Shown: piece after piece, positions 34,277-43,499 of the stretch | How positions within the stretch are numbered: the stretch's first letter is position 1 | Layout: each line of letters opens with the position of its first letter | Notes under the pieces: model-generated | Seen by the model: the letters and a program-made list of their open reading frames with translations, nothing else | The model's database searches: none | What the model was told of the DNA's origin: nothing | From: Candidatus Eiseniibacteriota bacterium | GTDB lineage: Bacteria; Eisenbacteria; RBG-16-71-46; CAIMUX01 | Assembly: GCA_029569475.1 (NCBI GenBank) | Contig: JAKQSZ010000045.1 | Location: forward strand, 1 to 64,000 | DNA length: 64,000 nucleotides | Direction of reading: 5' to 3' | Made by a program: the position numbers and the translations under genes

Positions 34277-35539
34277 CTACGCCGCCGACCGGCGGTACGG
34301 GCTTGTCGCCGTACGGTCTGGGCCCGTGCCCGGACGGTTCGAGCCCGCCCCTGGATGGTTCGGGCCCGTCCCCGCAGGGGTCGAGCCGTCCCCCGGATAG
34401 TTCGTACCCGCCGGGCGGTTCAAGGCCGTCCCGGCCGGGCGGCCGGACGCGAGTTCCGTGTTGGCCGGCCGGTAGGCCGGGTCGGCCTTCTGTAGCATCT
34501 GTTCCAGCTCGATCCGGTTGGAGCTGTGACCGAGCGCCGCCTCCAGCGAGATCTTCTTCGTCTGGTAGGCGGAGAAGAGGCCCTGGTTCATGGTCTGCAT
34601 CCCGAACTTCTGGCCGGCCTGCATCAACGAGTAGATCTGGTGGGTCTTGCCCTCGCGCACCACCGCCGCCACGGCCGGCGTGCAGACCAGGACCTCGGAG
34701 ACATTGACCCGTCCCCCGCCTCGGCGCGCGATCAGCTGCTGGGTCACCACCCCCTTGAGGACGAAGGCGAGCTGCGAAAGCACCTGCCGCTGCTGATTGC
34801 TCGGAAACACGTCGACCATCCGGTTGATCGACTCGAAGGTCGAGTTGGTGTGCAGCGTGGCGAAGACCAGATGCCCGGTCTCCGCGATGGTCAGCGCAGC
34901 CTGGATCGTCTCCAGGTCCCGCATCTCGCCGATCAGGATCACGTCGGGGTCCTGCCGCAGCACGTACTTCAGCGCCTCGGCGAACGAGCCGGTGTCGGCG
35001 CCCACCTCGCGCTGGTTGACGATGCACCGCTTGTGCTGGTGGATGTACTCGATCGGATCCTCCACCGTGATGATGTGGCCGGCCCGGCGCTCGTTGATCC
35101 GGTCGATCAGCGCGGCCAGGGTGGTGGACTTGCCGCTGCCTGTGGGCCCGGTGACCAGGACGATGCCGTTGGGCAGCTCGGCGAAGGTCCGCACGACCGG
35201 CGGCAGGCCGAGCCGGTCGTAATCCGGAATCTGGTACGGGATCATCCGGATGGCCGCCGCCACCACGCCCCGCTGCAGGAAGACGTTCATGCGGAAGCGG
35301 GCCAGACCCTTGATTCCGAAAGAGAGATCCAGTTCCTTGTTCAGCTCGAAGCGCTTCCGCTGGTCCTCCCGCAGGACCGAGTAGATGAGCTGCTCGGTCT
35401 GGTCCGGCTGGAGGGGCTCGCATTGCGCGGCCCGCAGTTCCCCATCGACCCGAAACTGCGGCGGGACCCCCGCCGTGAGGTGCAGGTCCGAGGCGTTCTG
35501 CTGGACGATCTCCTCCAGCAGCTTGTGCAGACTGACCAT
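34277..35539 (-). CDS. pilT: Pilus retraction ATPase PilT
   Basis: A hexameric motor that disassembles pili, giving twitching motility and DNA uptake. The N-terminal PAS-like domain (SDLHLTAGVPPQFRVDGEL) is followed by Walker A VTGPTGSGKSTTLAALIDRI, Asp box and Walker B VLRQDPDVILIGEMRDLETI, and the His box TLHTNSTFESINR. The PilT-specific AIRMIP motif is also present. The core ends near residue 350; the last 65 or so residues are Gly, Pro, Asn and Thr repeats (NRPAGT-like) coded by a 21-bp array and absent from normal PilT. ATG at 35539 has GAGGAG 5-7 bases upstream. Confidence 0.95.
   Translation of the reverse strand: MVSLHKLLEEIVQQNASDLHLTAGVPPQFRVDGELRAAQCEPLQPDQTEQLIYSVLREDQRKRFELNKELDLSFGIKGLARFRMNVFLQRGVVAAAIRMIPYQIPDYDRLGLPPVVRTFAELPNGIVLVTGPTGSGKSTTLAALIDRINERRAGHIITVEDPIEYIHQHKRCIVNQREVGADTGSFAEALKYVLRQDPDVILIGEMRDLETIQAALTIAETGHLVFATLHTNSTFESINRMVDVFPSNQQRQVLSQLAFVLKGVVTQQLIARRGGGRVNVSEVLVCTPAVAAVVREGKTHQIYSLMQAGQKFGMQTMNQGLFSAYQTKKISLEAALGHSSNRIELEQMLQKADPAYRPANTELASGRPAGTALNRPAGTNYPGDGSTPAGTGPNHPGAGSNRPGTGPDRTATSPYRRSAA
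34311..34436. repeat. 21-bp degenerate array at the 3' end of pilT
   Basis: Six units start at 34311, 34332, 34353, 34374, 34395 and 34416, with cores like GGATGGTTCGGGCCCGTCCC. They encode the extra C-terminal tail of PilT. Confidence 0.75.
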
Positions 35540-35858
35540 GGATCTCCTCTCCGGCGCAGCCGGACGGAAGGACGCCCCGGCCTCGGCCGTGACGAAAGCG
35601 CACGCTGCACCCACCGGCCCGGAGGCCCTCCCCAGGACGATCGCCTCCGGTCTTCTCCGCCTTCGCTTTCCCTGCAGCGGCTGCGCGAAAACTCCCAGGA
35701 CGTCCGGGGCCGCCTGCCCGGAGTGACGCGAGCCGTCCACGACCCCCGACATCCCGGTTTTCGGCGGCGCGGGACGGGGCCTTTACCGTCGAGGCCTCAA
35801 TGGGCTGGTGCGAACGAAACGGAGTCGCTCGGACGGCGAGGGAGCCGTTGGGGGAAGG
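35540..35858. other. Gap between pilB and pilT
   Basis: 319 bases with no convincing gene, hairpin or promoter that I can identify. Confidence 0.4.
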
Positions 35859-37553
35859 CTAACCGAGGTCGTCCGGAGCCGACTCCTTCAGCACCTCTTC
35901 CGCCGTGGTGACGCCCCGCTTCAGCTTCTCGAGCGCGTCCCGCCGCAGGGTCAGCATCCCCTCGCGCACGGCCTGGAGCTTGATCTCGCTGGAAGGGGCG
36001 CGGGCCAGGATAAGGTCGCGGATCCGGGTCGAGATGGGCATCACCTCGTAGATGCCGGCGCGCCCCCGGTAACCGGTGTTGTTGCACTCGTAGCATCCCT
36101 TGCCCCGCACGAACGTGGCCCCGGCGGCCTGTTCCTCGGTCAGTTGAAGCTCCTGCAGGACCTCCCCGGGGAGTTCCACGGGCCCTTTGCAGGCCGCGCA
36201 GGCGCGGCGCACCAGCCGCTGCGCCAGGATGAGATTCGTGGAGGCCGCCACGAGAAACGGCTCCACCCCCATATCGACCAGGCGGTTCAAGGTGGAGGGA
36301 GCGTCGTTGGTGTGGACCGTGGAGAGGACGAGGTGGCCGGTCAATGCCGCCTTGACCGCGATCGAGGCGGTCTCGCCGTCGCGGATCTCACCCACCATGA
36401 TGATGTTGGGGTCCTGCCGCAGGAAGCTGCGCAGGGCGGCCGCGAAGGTGAGGTTGACCCCATCGTTGACATTGACCTGGTTGATCCCGTCGAGGTTGTA
36501 CTCAACCGGATCCTCGGCCGTCATGATGTTGGTGCCGGGAATGTTGATCCGCGCCAGGGCGCTGTACAACGTGGTCGTCTTGCCGCTGCCGGTCGGTCCG
36601 GTCACGAGGACCATGCCGTAGGGGCTCGCGATCGCGCGGAAGAGGTTATCCAGGGACGACGGTTCGAATCCCAGCTTCGTCAGGTCGAGCGCCAGGTTCC
36701 CCTTGTCCAGGATGCGCAGCACCACCTTCTCCCCGAAGATCGTCGGCAGGGTCGAGACGCGCAGGTCGATCGTGCGCTTCAGCACGCGGATCTTGATGCG
36801 GCCATCCTGCGGGATGCGGCGCTCGGCGATGTCCAGCTCGGCCATGATCTTCAGGCGGGAGATGATGGCGGCCTTCAGCTTGAACGGGGGGGACATCATC
36901 TCGTAGAGGGTGCCGTCGATGCGGAAGCGGACGCGCAGCTTTCTCTCGTAGGGCTCGATATGGATGTCGCTGGCGCCCCGGCGGACCGCTTCGGCGATGA
37001 GGGAGTTGACGAACTTCACGACCGGCGCCTGATCCGCGCCGCCTCCGCCTTCGCCTTCCTCGTCGGTGGTCTCGACGACCTCGACGTCGTCGTTCTCCAT
37101 CGTCTTCATCACGTCGGCCATCGACTCCGCGGAATCGTAGTATTTGTCGATGGCCTTCTTGATCTGGTGCTCGGTGGCGACCAGGACCTCGACCTCATGG
37201 CCGGTGATGAACTTGATGTCGTCGATGGCGAAGAAGTTGGCCGGATTGGCCATGGCGATGCGGATGCTGCGGCCGTTGCGGGAGACGGGCACGACCTGGA
37301 AGCGGCTGGCCACATCCGACGGTACCAGGCGGACGACCGCCGCGTCGACCTCGGTGCGGTCGAGATCGATCCCGGGAACGTCGTAGAGCTCGCCGAGGAA
37401 GGCGAGGAGGCGTTCTTCGGTCAGCACGCCCAGGCGGACCAATGTGGTCGTCAGCGCGGCGCCGTCATCCTTTTCGAGCTTGCGCGCGCGCTGGAGATCC
37501 TCGTCCGTGACGAGGCTGGCCTCGATCAGCCTGGAGGCGACATCGACCTTCAT
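35859..37553 (-). CDS. pilB: Pilus extension ATPase PilB
   Basis: A GspE/PilB motor that powers pilus assembly, 564 residues. N-terminal MshEN/T2SSE-N domain (about 1-150), then an acidic linker (DEEGEGGGGADQ), the arm domain RRGASDIHIEPYERKLRVRF, Walker A VTGPTGSGKTTTLYSALARI, Walker B LRQDPNIIMVGEIRDGETAS, His box TVHTNDAPSTLNRL, and the zinc-binding cysteines CAACKGP and CYECNNTG. The ATG at 37553 is followed by the conserved N-terminal domain directly; a GGGGGGA run lies 11 bases upstream. Same strand as pilT but 319 bases apart, so it may have its own promoter. Confidence 0.95.
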   Translation of the reverse strand: MKVDVASRLIEASLVTDEDLQRARKLEKDDGAALTTTLVRLGVLTEERLLAFLGELYDVPGIDLDRTEVDAAVVRLVPSDVASRFQVVPVSRNGRSIRIAMANPANFFAIDDIKFITGHEVEVLVATEHQIKKAIDKYYDSAESMADVMKTMENDDVEVVETTDEEGEGGGGADQAPVVKFVNSLIAEAVRRGASDIHIEPYERKLRVRFRIDGTLYEMMSPPFKLKAAIISRLKIMAELDIAERRIPQDGRIKIRVLKRTIDLRVSTLPTIFGEKVVLRILDKGNLALDLTKLGFEPSSLDNLFRAIASPYGMVLVTGPTGSGKTTTLYSALARINIPGTNIMTAEDPVEYNLDGINQVNVNDGVNLTFAAALRSFLRQDPNIIMVGEIRDGETASIAVKAALTGHLVLSTVHTNDAPSTLNRLVDMGVEPFLVAASTNLILAQRLVRRACAACKGPVELPGEVLQELQLTEEQAAGATFVRGKGCYECNNTGYRGRAGIYEVMPISTRIRDLILARAPSSEIKLQAVREGMLTLRRDALEKLKRGVTTAEEVLKESAPDDLG

Positions 37554-37890
37554 TGCCCGGGTATCCCCCCTGCTGGGCAGCATCATTCCGGGCGGCCACG
37601 CTGGGGTGACACCTCCTGGCCCGGATGGACCCGCTCCGAGGTGTCCGAGCAACGCGCATGCCTCCTCCGGAGAAGAGGTTTTGCGCTGGAGGATGGGAGC
37701 TTGTCGGACCGGCCGCGGCCACCGCGGCCCGCGGTCCGCGCGATCCGCCCGCATCGCATTGCGTCCGGCACGACCGGGCTGCCCGGCCGTGGGCGGGGGT
37801 TGATCCCGGCCGTTTGCGAGGGGAGACGCGGCGGTGTCGTCTCGTGCCGTCAGGTGTTTACGTGAAGCTATCCGCTCGCGCCTCGCCTCG
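37554..37890. other. Gap upstream of pilB
   Basis: 337 bases between the comEA-like stop and the pilB start. No convincing gene; no sigma-54 match; a pilB promoter may be here. Confidence 0.4.
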
Positions 37891-38511
37891 CTAGGGAGCC
37901 GGCGATGGCGTCGCGGCCGAGGAGTCCTCGAAGGCAACCTGCCCCCGCAGGAGCTTGAGCTTGGCCGGACCGATCCCTTTGACCCGCAGCAGGTCGTCCG
38001 GACGGCGGAACGGTCCTGCGGCCTGACGCGAGGCCACGATGCGCGCCGCCAGCGCCGGGCCGATCCCCGGCAGCGCCTCGATCTCCGCCTCGCTCGCCTG
38101 GTTGATGAACAGCTTGCCGCCTTCCAGGATACCCGGAGGAACCCGCGCGGGGACGGTCGCCCTCGCGGAGACGTCGGACTGCTCAGCCGCGCTGGACCGC
38201 CCGGACACCCCAGACTGCCCAGACACGCCGGACCGCTCAGACACCACCGTCTGCCCCGGGACAGAAGCTGGTCCGCCCAGCGCCGGACCGTCGTGATCCC
38301 GCGGAGCGCGATCCGACGGCGAGGCACCCCGGTCCCCCCCGGCCGCTGCAGCGTGGCCGGAGTCCAGGCCGGGCAGGCTGTTCAACCATGCGGTCAGCTC
38401 GCGGTCGGGACGTGATTGCCGGTGCTCTTCCCACAAGGCGAAGGCCTGGCCGAGCAGCAGCATCGCCGCCAGGGCCAGCAGGCCACGGCGCTCTTCAGGG
38501 GTGAAGATCAT
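37891..38511 (-). CDS. ComEA-like helix-hairpin-helix DNA-binding protein
   Basis: 206 residues: an N-terminal membrane anchor (LLALAAMLLLGQAFALW), a low-complexity middle with six-residue units of the VSGQSG type, and a C-terminal pair of helix-hairpin-helix motifs (LFINQASEAEIEALPGIGPA, then FRRPDDLLRVKGIGPAKLKL). This is the plan of ComEA, which holds incoming double-stranded DNA during natural transformation. Its place directly upstream of pilB fits pilus-driven DNA uptake, although general ComEA-like proteins of unknown role are common. Its middle repeat is coded by an 18-bp array. Confidence 0.82.
   Translation of the reverse strand: MIFTPEERRGLLALAAMLLLGQAFALWEEHRQSRPDRELTAWLNSLPGLDSGHAAAAGGDRGASPSDRAPRDHDGPALGGPASVPGQTVVSERSGVSGQSGVSGRSSAAEQSDVSARATVPARVPPGILEGGKLFINQASEAEIEALPGIGPALAARIVASRQAAGPFRRPDDLLRVKGIGPAKLKLLRGQVAFEDSSAATPSPAP
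38163..38252. repeat. 18-bp degenerate array in the comEA-like gene
   Basis: Five units of 18 bases from 38163, 38181, 38199, 38217 and 38235, giving six-residue repeats in the linker between membrane anchor and DNA-binding part. Confidence 0.7.
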
Positions 38512-38641
38512 GGCCGGCCCGGAGTTCCTGCTTCCGGCGCGGTGTGAGAATCCGCCCTACCGGACGCCGCCGGATCGGGCCGGCACAGGTCCCGTGGCCC
38601 GGACCCGCATCGGCCATTGCCGACGCCCCGGCCTCCGCGCG

Positions 38642-40936
38642 TCAGTCCGCAAAGCGCCAGGTCAGGCCGGTGCGATAGGAGTTCAACGGCAGGGTGATCA
38701 AGCGAGGCCGGGTGAGCGTGTCGTCGTAACCGGCCGCCTCCTGCAGGTCGTCCTCGATGTTGATGACGGCGAAAGAGAGCGTCAGCCGGCCGATCGTGCC
38801 GGCTCCCCCCCCGTCCCAACGGTCGCTGGCGGAAACCACACCATAAGGGGTGGCCCGGCGGCCGCTCATCGTGCCCCGCAGAAAGAGTTCCAAGTCCAGG
38901 TCGCCGTGAAAGAGCTGCCCTCGCCACGTCAGCAGGGTCGAGCCTTCCCAGGGCGCCATCCAAATCTGATCCCGCCATCCCGGATTCGATCTCCTGGCCA
39001 GGGCCTCGGCACGCAGGGCGAAACCTCGCCCCAATGGCGCGCTCCCCAGAAGCGACGCCGAGACGGCCCTGACCGTGCGGTCATAGGCCGAGGCGGGGAG
39101 CGAGTTGTACGCGGCCGCCGTGAAGAACGGCAGCATCCCGCCCTCTGCCGATACCGTGTGGTCGAGCTGGATTGCCCGCAGGTGCAACGCCAGTTCCGAA
39201 CGAGCATCCCGCGCCGTTCCCAGACGGAGGCTCGCGCGGCGAAGCTCCTCGAGCGGGCGGTCGTCCTCCGCGCCGGCGGGATCCAGCCCCTGCCGCGCCA
39301 GAACCGCGTAGTCCCCCGACAGGGCGGGCAGAAGCAGCGGCCGGATCGCGCGGTCGAGATGAAGCCGCAGATCCCATGCCCGCCCGAGATCCCGTTCCAG
39401 ATCCGCCGCCGCCGTCCAGCCCGACTTCTTCGGCGCCGGCGCCGACCGCCCGGCCGAGAGCCCGTACCGCCAGGATTCCGACGCTCCCTTGAAGCCGCCA
39501 GCAAACCCCAGGCCGTGATGAAAGAGATTCCGGGAAGACTCGCCCGAGTTCCAGCGCAGGCGCTGCGCGTCCCACTGCACGGTGAGCACGGGCTGGAAGA
39601 GCCGCTGGCGGCCGCGCAGTTGCAGAAAGAGCCGGCCGAGCCCGTCGCGGCGCTCCCCGCCATCGCCTCCCTCGAACCTCCGGCGGTCCCACGACCAGGA
39701 GTTGGAGACCACGGCCTGCCAGAAACCCGTGCGGCGCACCGCCCCGACACCGAAGGACGATCGGAACCAGAGGAACCGGGTATCCCCGCGTCTGACCCGC
39801 AACCAGTCCTTGTGCCAGTCGGCCCACCATCCTCCCCAGGTCGCGCCGTGATCGAAGCGCGCCCCCAGGTTCTCTCCGAACTCCCGGTCATAGACGTCGC
39901 GAAACTCGCTCTTGCGGTCCGAGTAGAAGAACCGGATCAGCGAAGCGCCGGCCGGGCGCGCCAGGATGAACTCGTTGGTGAACGAGCGATTCGAACCTCC
40001 GCTGAGCCGCGCCGCGCTCGCGGCCCCCGCGCTCTCCGGCTCCGCCAGGGTGAAGTCGACTGCCGGACCCGCCGCGGGATCGCTCGGCAACACCGTGGGA
40101 TCGAAGTGGCGCAGCGATACGCGTTCGATCCACAACGGTCCGACCGGATCCAGGGTCGTCCCCGGGAAGGCGGCCGGGGTCGTCGACACTCCCTGGACAA
40201 AGAAGCTGACCGGCTCACGCCCAGGGAGATCGCCCGGCCCGATGGGATCCGGGGTCGTATAGGCGCCCGCCGGCATCCGCCGCAACCGCAGTTCGTGCTC
40301 CAGAAGCGTACGAAGGTGAAAGTCGAGAGAGCGGTCCTGGAAGGGAGCCGCGCGAAACTCGATCGCCGGCGCAACCGCTTCATCGCTGGATCGCCAGCGC
40401 GCGCTTCTCCAATCGGCCCGCGATCGTCGCGACGAGGAGGCGGCCGCGCGCGCCGAGTCGGCCGGCGCGGCGGCTACCGACAGCGAGTCGGATCCTCCGG
40501 AACCCGGGCCCGCGGCCGCCGGGTCCAGCGTGTCGCCCCTCATGGGAGCCAGCACCCGCTCCAGCGAGTCACCCTGCACAGGAGCCGGCACGCGATTCAG
40601 AGAGCCGCCTTGCACAGGAGCCAACCCACGATCCAACGAGTCAGCTAGCACAGGAGCCGGCACCCGATCTAGCGAGTCGCCTTGCACAGGAGCCGGCACC
40701 CGCTCCAGCGAGTCGCCTTGCACAGGAACCAGCACCCGAGTCGGCGAGTCCCCTTGCATCCCCGCTCCAGGGACGGTCTGGGCGACCAGGACCGGGCCGG
40801 CTGCCGGGCAGCGGATCGGGACGAGCATGGTCAGGATGCAGAGGACCGGCGACCAGAAGGAGGACCACCGGGAAAGGGGCCGCCCGTGGAAGAGACGCCG
40901 CGGAATTCTTGTTCCGGCGCCAGACGCGAGGCTCAC
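38642..40936 (-). CDS. Unknown outer-membrane beta-barrel protein with 12-residue N-terminal repeats
   Basis: I do not recognise a named family. The 764-residue protein starts with a signal-like segment (FWSPVLCILTMLVPIRCPAA), then six units of about 12 residues (VPAPVQGDSLDR type), a Ser/Ala-rich linker, a beta-sandwich-like part (about 240-330), and from about residue 340 a long run of alternating polar and aromatic strands (DTRFLWFRSSFGVGAVR, FWQAVVSNSWSWDRRRFEG, DLDLELFLRGTMSG), ending YRTGLTWRFAD. That is the look of an outer-membrane barrel, with a terminal aromatic strand, but there is no TonB plug. The start GTG at 40936 is the best fit upstream of the signal; no strong ribosome-binding site. 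Confidence 0.65.
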   Translation of the reverse strand: MSLASGAGTRIPRRLFHGRPLSRWSSFWSPVLCILTMLVPIRCPAAGPVLVAQTVPGAGMQGDSPTRVLVPVQGDSLERVPAPVQGDSLDRVPAPVLADSLDRGLAPVQGGSLNRVPAPVQGDSLERVLAPMRGDTLDPAAAGPGSGGSDSLSVAAAPADSARAAASSSRRSRADWRSARWRSSDEAVAPAIEFRAAPFQDRSLDFHLRTLLEHELRLRRMPAGAYTTPDPIGPGDLPGREPVSFFVQGVSTTPAAFPGTTLDPVGPLWIERVSLRHFDPTVLPSDPAAGPAVDFTLAEPESAGAASAARLSGGSNRSFTNEFILARPAGASLIRFFYSDRKSEFRDVYDREFGENLGARFDHGATWGGWWADWHKDWLRVRRGDTRFLWFRSSFGVGAVRRTGFWQAVVSNSWSWDRRRFEGGDGGERRDGLGRLFLQLRGRQRLFQPVLTVQWDAQRLRWNSGESSRNLFHHGLGFAGGFKGASESWRYGLSAGRSAPAPKKSGWTAAADLERDLGRAWDLRLHLDRAIRPLLLPALSGDYAVLARQGLDPAGAEDDRPLEELRRASLRLGTARDARSELALHLRAIQLDHTVSAEGGMLPFFTAAAYNSLPASAYDRTVRAVSASLLGSAPLGRGFALRAEALARRSNPGWRDQIWMAPWEGSTLLTWRGQLFHGDLDLELFLRGTMSGRRATPYGVVSASDRWDGGGAGTIGRLTLSFAVINIEDDLQEAAGYDDTLTRPRLITLPLNSYRTGLTWRFAD
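40551..40766. repeat. 36-bp in-frame array, 6 units
   Basis: Units start at 40551, 40587, 40623, 40659, 40695 and 40731, sharing a core like CGAGTCGCCTTGCACAGGAG. They encode the 12-residue repeat near the N-terminus of the barrel protein. Confidence 0.85.
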
Positions 40937-41088
40937 GTCAGTGGGTTGACGAACCTCGGTGCGTGGAACGACCTCAGCATGTGGACGAACGGGCCGATGT
41001 CCTTCGAGGGCAGCAGCGCTCAGGCAGCCAGGTCCCCGCAACGGACTCGCAATGAGGCGGCGATGTCGTCGTGGAAACAGGCTCGCGT

Positions 41089-43389
41089 TCAGGCGGCGAT
41101 GTCCGACCTCCGCCGGCACTCGTCCAGCCGTGACGTTACGTCGCGGTAGTTCGCGGACTTCTGGAGGATCTGGTCGTAGACCTCTGCTGCTTCCGGCCAT
41201 TCCTCCACCGCTTCCAGGGCCCAACCGAGCCGATACAGGAGCCCGAGCCGTCGCGTCGCCTCCTGGCTGCGATCCAGCGCCTCGCGCAGTTCGTGGATGG
41301 CTTCGCGATGGCGCTTCAGATCCATCAAGCAATCCGCTTTCAACTCGCGTACCTGTCCTTCGAACGCGGCGGCCAGCCCTTCCTGGGCCAGGACGAGTTC
41401 GATCTCCTCCAACGCATCTTCGGGCAGACCCATCCCGCGATGCGAGACCGCGAGATCATAGTGGCTTTGCACATCGCTGCCGTCTATTTGGTTTTTGACC
41501 CCGTTCTTGAATTCCTCGAGGAGCCCGGCCAGGTCCATCCACTCATCATGGTCTCCCGCCGGCGCCGACGACGAAACCTGGACGGTGGCCTCGACGGCAT
41601 GCGCGGCCAGGTCGATCCGCCCCTCGGAGGGGGTCCCTCCGGAGGGCCACTCCCCATCCGGCGCCGCGCCGGGATCGACGGAGCCGTTGGGTGCCGTCGC
41701 CTCGCGCGGCACTCCCATCGCGTCCAACCGCTGCACCCGCCGCCGCGCGGTCGGATCCGCCGGATCGACCGCGAGGACTTGCAGGAACCGCCGCATCGCC
41801 TCGGCCAGATTCCCTCGCTCGATCCAGGCTTCGCCGAGCGCGTTCAAACGCCGGATCCGTTCCCGCTCGTTTCCTTCCCGCGCCGCCAGGACGAGCAGCC
41901 CCTCGTGCGCTGAGCAATCAAAGGGGTGGAGCTTGAGCGCGGCCTCCAGGAGGGCGCGCGTCGCTTCGTGATCACCCCGTTCCAAGGCCGCGCGGGCGTT
42001 CTCGTGGGCGCCTGCCGGCCATTCGTCTTCCTGAGGCGCCGGGCCGGTCGCGCTCCGCGGTCCGAGATCCTCCACGCCCGGCTGCCGGGCAGACCACTCC
42101 CCCGTGTCTCCTGACTCCTGGTCCTTGCCCTCGGCTTCTGCTGCCGCACCAGTGAGGGTGTCATCTTCTCCGAGATCGAGGCCGGCCAGGTCCAGCCGGT
42201 CGAGGTCCCCTTCGATCTCCATGACCCCTGGTTCGGAAGGATCTGCGGGCGTCGCCTCGAGAGTCGCCTCCGGCCCGTCCACCGGCGTCATGCCGGTGGC
42301 CGCGCACCGGGCCTGATCGACCCTGGAGTCTCCTCGCCGCGGGGACGAAGTCTCCAACTCCGAGAGGATCGACGGCAAGACGCGGGTCGTGCGGGCCGGC
42401 GAAGCGGCTTCAGCGCCCGCCACAGCGTCCATTCCGGCGACGCCGGCTCCCGCGCTCGCATCGAGCAGCGACGCGTCGGATCCTCTCCCCCGATCGACCG
42501 CCGGAACACCGGCTTGCGGTCCGCCCTCACGGAAGGAAGGATCGGCTGCTGGCCCCCGGTCAGGCGCCGGCGGCTCGGCTCCCGAACGGACGTCGGGCGG
42601 CGTCAGGTCGGCCCCCGCCTCCGGTTCAAGCGAGGAGACAGCCGCTCCCGGTCCCAGGTCCAACGAGAGCTCGAGGTTGAGGGGCCCTGCTCCCAACGGT
42701 GAGTCTCCGAAGGCCGCCGTCCCGGCCTGCCCCGAGGCCGGCGCAGGATGCTGCAGAAGGGGCGCGGCCTCGGCTGTCTGCCGCGCCAGATAGACCGCCT
42801 CGGCCGAGTGCGCCTTCTCCCAGATCTCACGGGCCAGCGTCTCCGATCCGGTGGCGGCGACATCTTCGGCCAGCCGGTAGAGAACCCCGGCAGCGCGGTC
42901 CTCCAGGCGGAGCCGGATCATGTGATCAGCCAGCCGAAGCGCGGGTTCGGGGCGCAGACCTCCCTGGGCGGAGACCTCATCGAGGATGCGGAGGCACTCC
43001 TCCGGAACGGGCGCGCCCTCGTCCTGGAGATCGAAGAGCTCCAGGAGATGGCCGACCGCGTCCCCCGCGAAGCCCTCCCGAAGATAAAGCTGGCTCAGAA
43101 TCTGATGAATGCGGCGGCGGCGGCGGTCCCGCCGCAGGATCTTCTTTCCCACGGCGATGGCATTGCGATAGAGCCCGGCGCGTTCATAGCTCGTCACCGC
43201 CTCCTGCCAGGCATCCAACGCCTCGGCGCCCCGGCCCAGCCGATCCAGCAGGTCGCCCAGGTAGACAAAGTCGTAGGGGTCGGGCTCGCGGTCGGAGACC
43301 AGACGGCGCATTTCCTCACACGCCTTCTCCAGATCTCCGTCTCGGACCAGCCTTTGCGCCTTGCGTTTGGTGAGGATGCTCTTTTCCAA
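41089..43389 (-). CDS. Large TPR protein with acidic low-complexity middle
   Basis: 766 residues in three parts: an N-terminal TPR region (about 1-200: DPYDFVYLGDLLDRLGRGAE, RNAIAVGKKILRRDRRRRRI), a long disordered part rich in Ala, Pro, Gly, Asp and Glu (about 210-450), and a second TPR region (about 460-766) that includes SHYDLAVSHRGMGLPEDALE. The last segment is a pattern shared by many TPR scaffold proteins of Myxococcota and related phyla. Cytoplasmic, no signal peptide. Probably a scaffold for a surface or motility complex, but that is only inference from its neighbours. TTG at 43389 (GGAG 7-10 bases upstream) is preferred over a GTG at 43464. Confidence 0.75.
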   Translation of the reverse strand: MEKSILTKRKAQRLVRDGDLEKACEEMRRLVSDREPDPYDFVYLGDLLDRLGRGAEALDAWQEAVTSYERAGLYRNAIAVGKKILRRDRRRRRIHQILSQLYLREGFAGDAVGHLLELFDLQDEGAPVPEECLRILDEVSAQGGLRPEPALRLADHMIRLRLEDRAAGVLYRLAEDVAATGSETLAREIWEKAHSAEAVYLARQTAEAAPLLQHPAPASGQAGTAAFGDSPLGAGPLNLELSLDLGPGAAVSSLEPEAGADLTPPDVRSGAEPPAPDRGPAADPSFREGGPQAGVPAVDRGRGSDASLLDASAGAGVAGMDAVAGAEAASPARTTRVLPSILSELETSSPRRGDSRVDQARCAATGMTPVDGPEATLEATPADPSEPGVMEIEGDLDRLDLAGLDLGEDDTLTGAAAEAEGKDQESGDTGEWSARQPGVEDLGPRSATGPAPQEDEWPAGAHENARAALERGDHEATRALLEAALKLHPFDCSAHEGLLVLAAREGNERERIRRLNALGEAWIERGNLAEAMRRFLQVLAVDPADPTARRRVQRLDAMGVPREATAPNGSVDPGAAPDGEWPSGGTPSEGRIDLAAHAVEATVQVSSSAPAGDHDEWMDLAGLLEEFKNGVKNQIDGSDVQSHYDLAVSHRGMGLPEDALEEIELVLAQEGLAAAFEGQVRELKADCLMDLKRHREAIHELREALDRSQEATRRLGLLYRLGWALEAVEEWPEAAEVYDQILQKSANYRDVTSRLDECRRRSDIAA

Positions 43390-43499
43390 TGCCGTCTCCG
43401 GGCGCCGATAGTGCCACGAGGCAACTCCGCATGCGTTATCGTCGCGGGCCGGCCGGATCTGCACGAAAAGCCGGACGGCTCACGGATCGGCCTTCCAGC

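Noticed and set aside
33288..35603. 771-residue minus-strand frame across pilC and pilT
   Set aside because: Same strand but a different frame from pilC and pilT, both of which carry complete conserved motifs; composition typical of out-of-frame translation.
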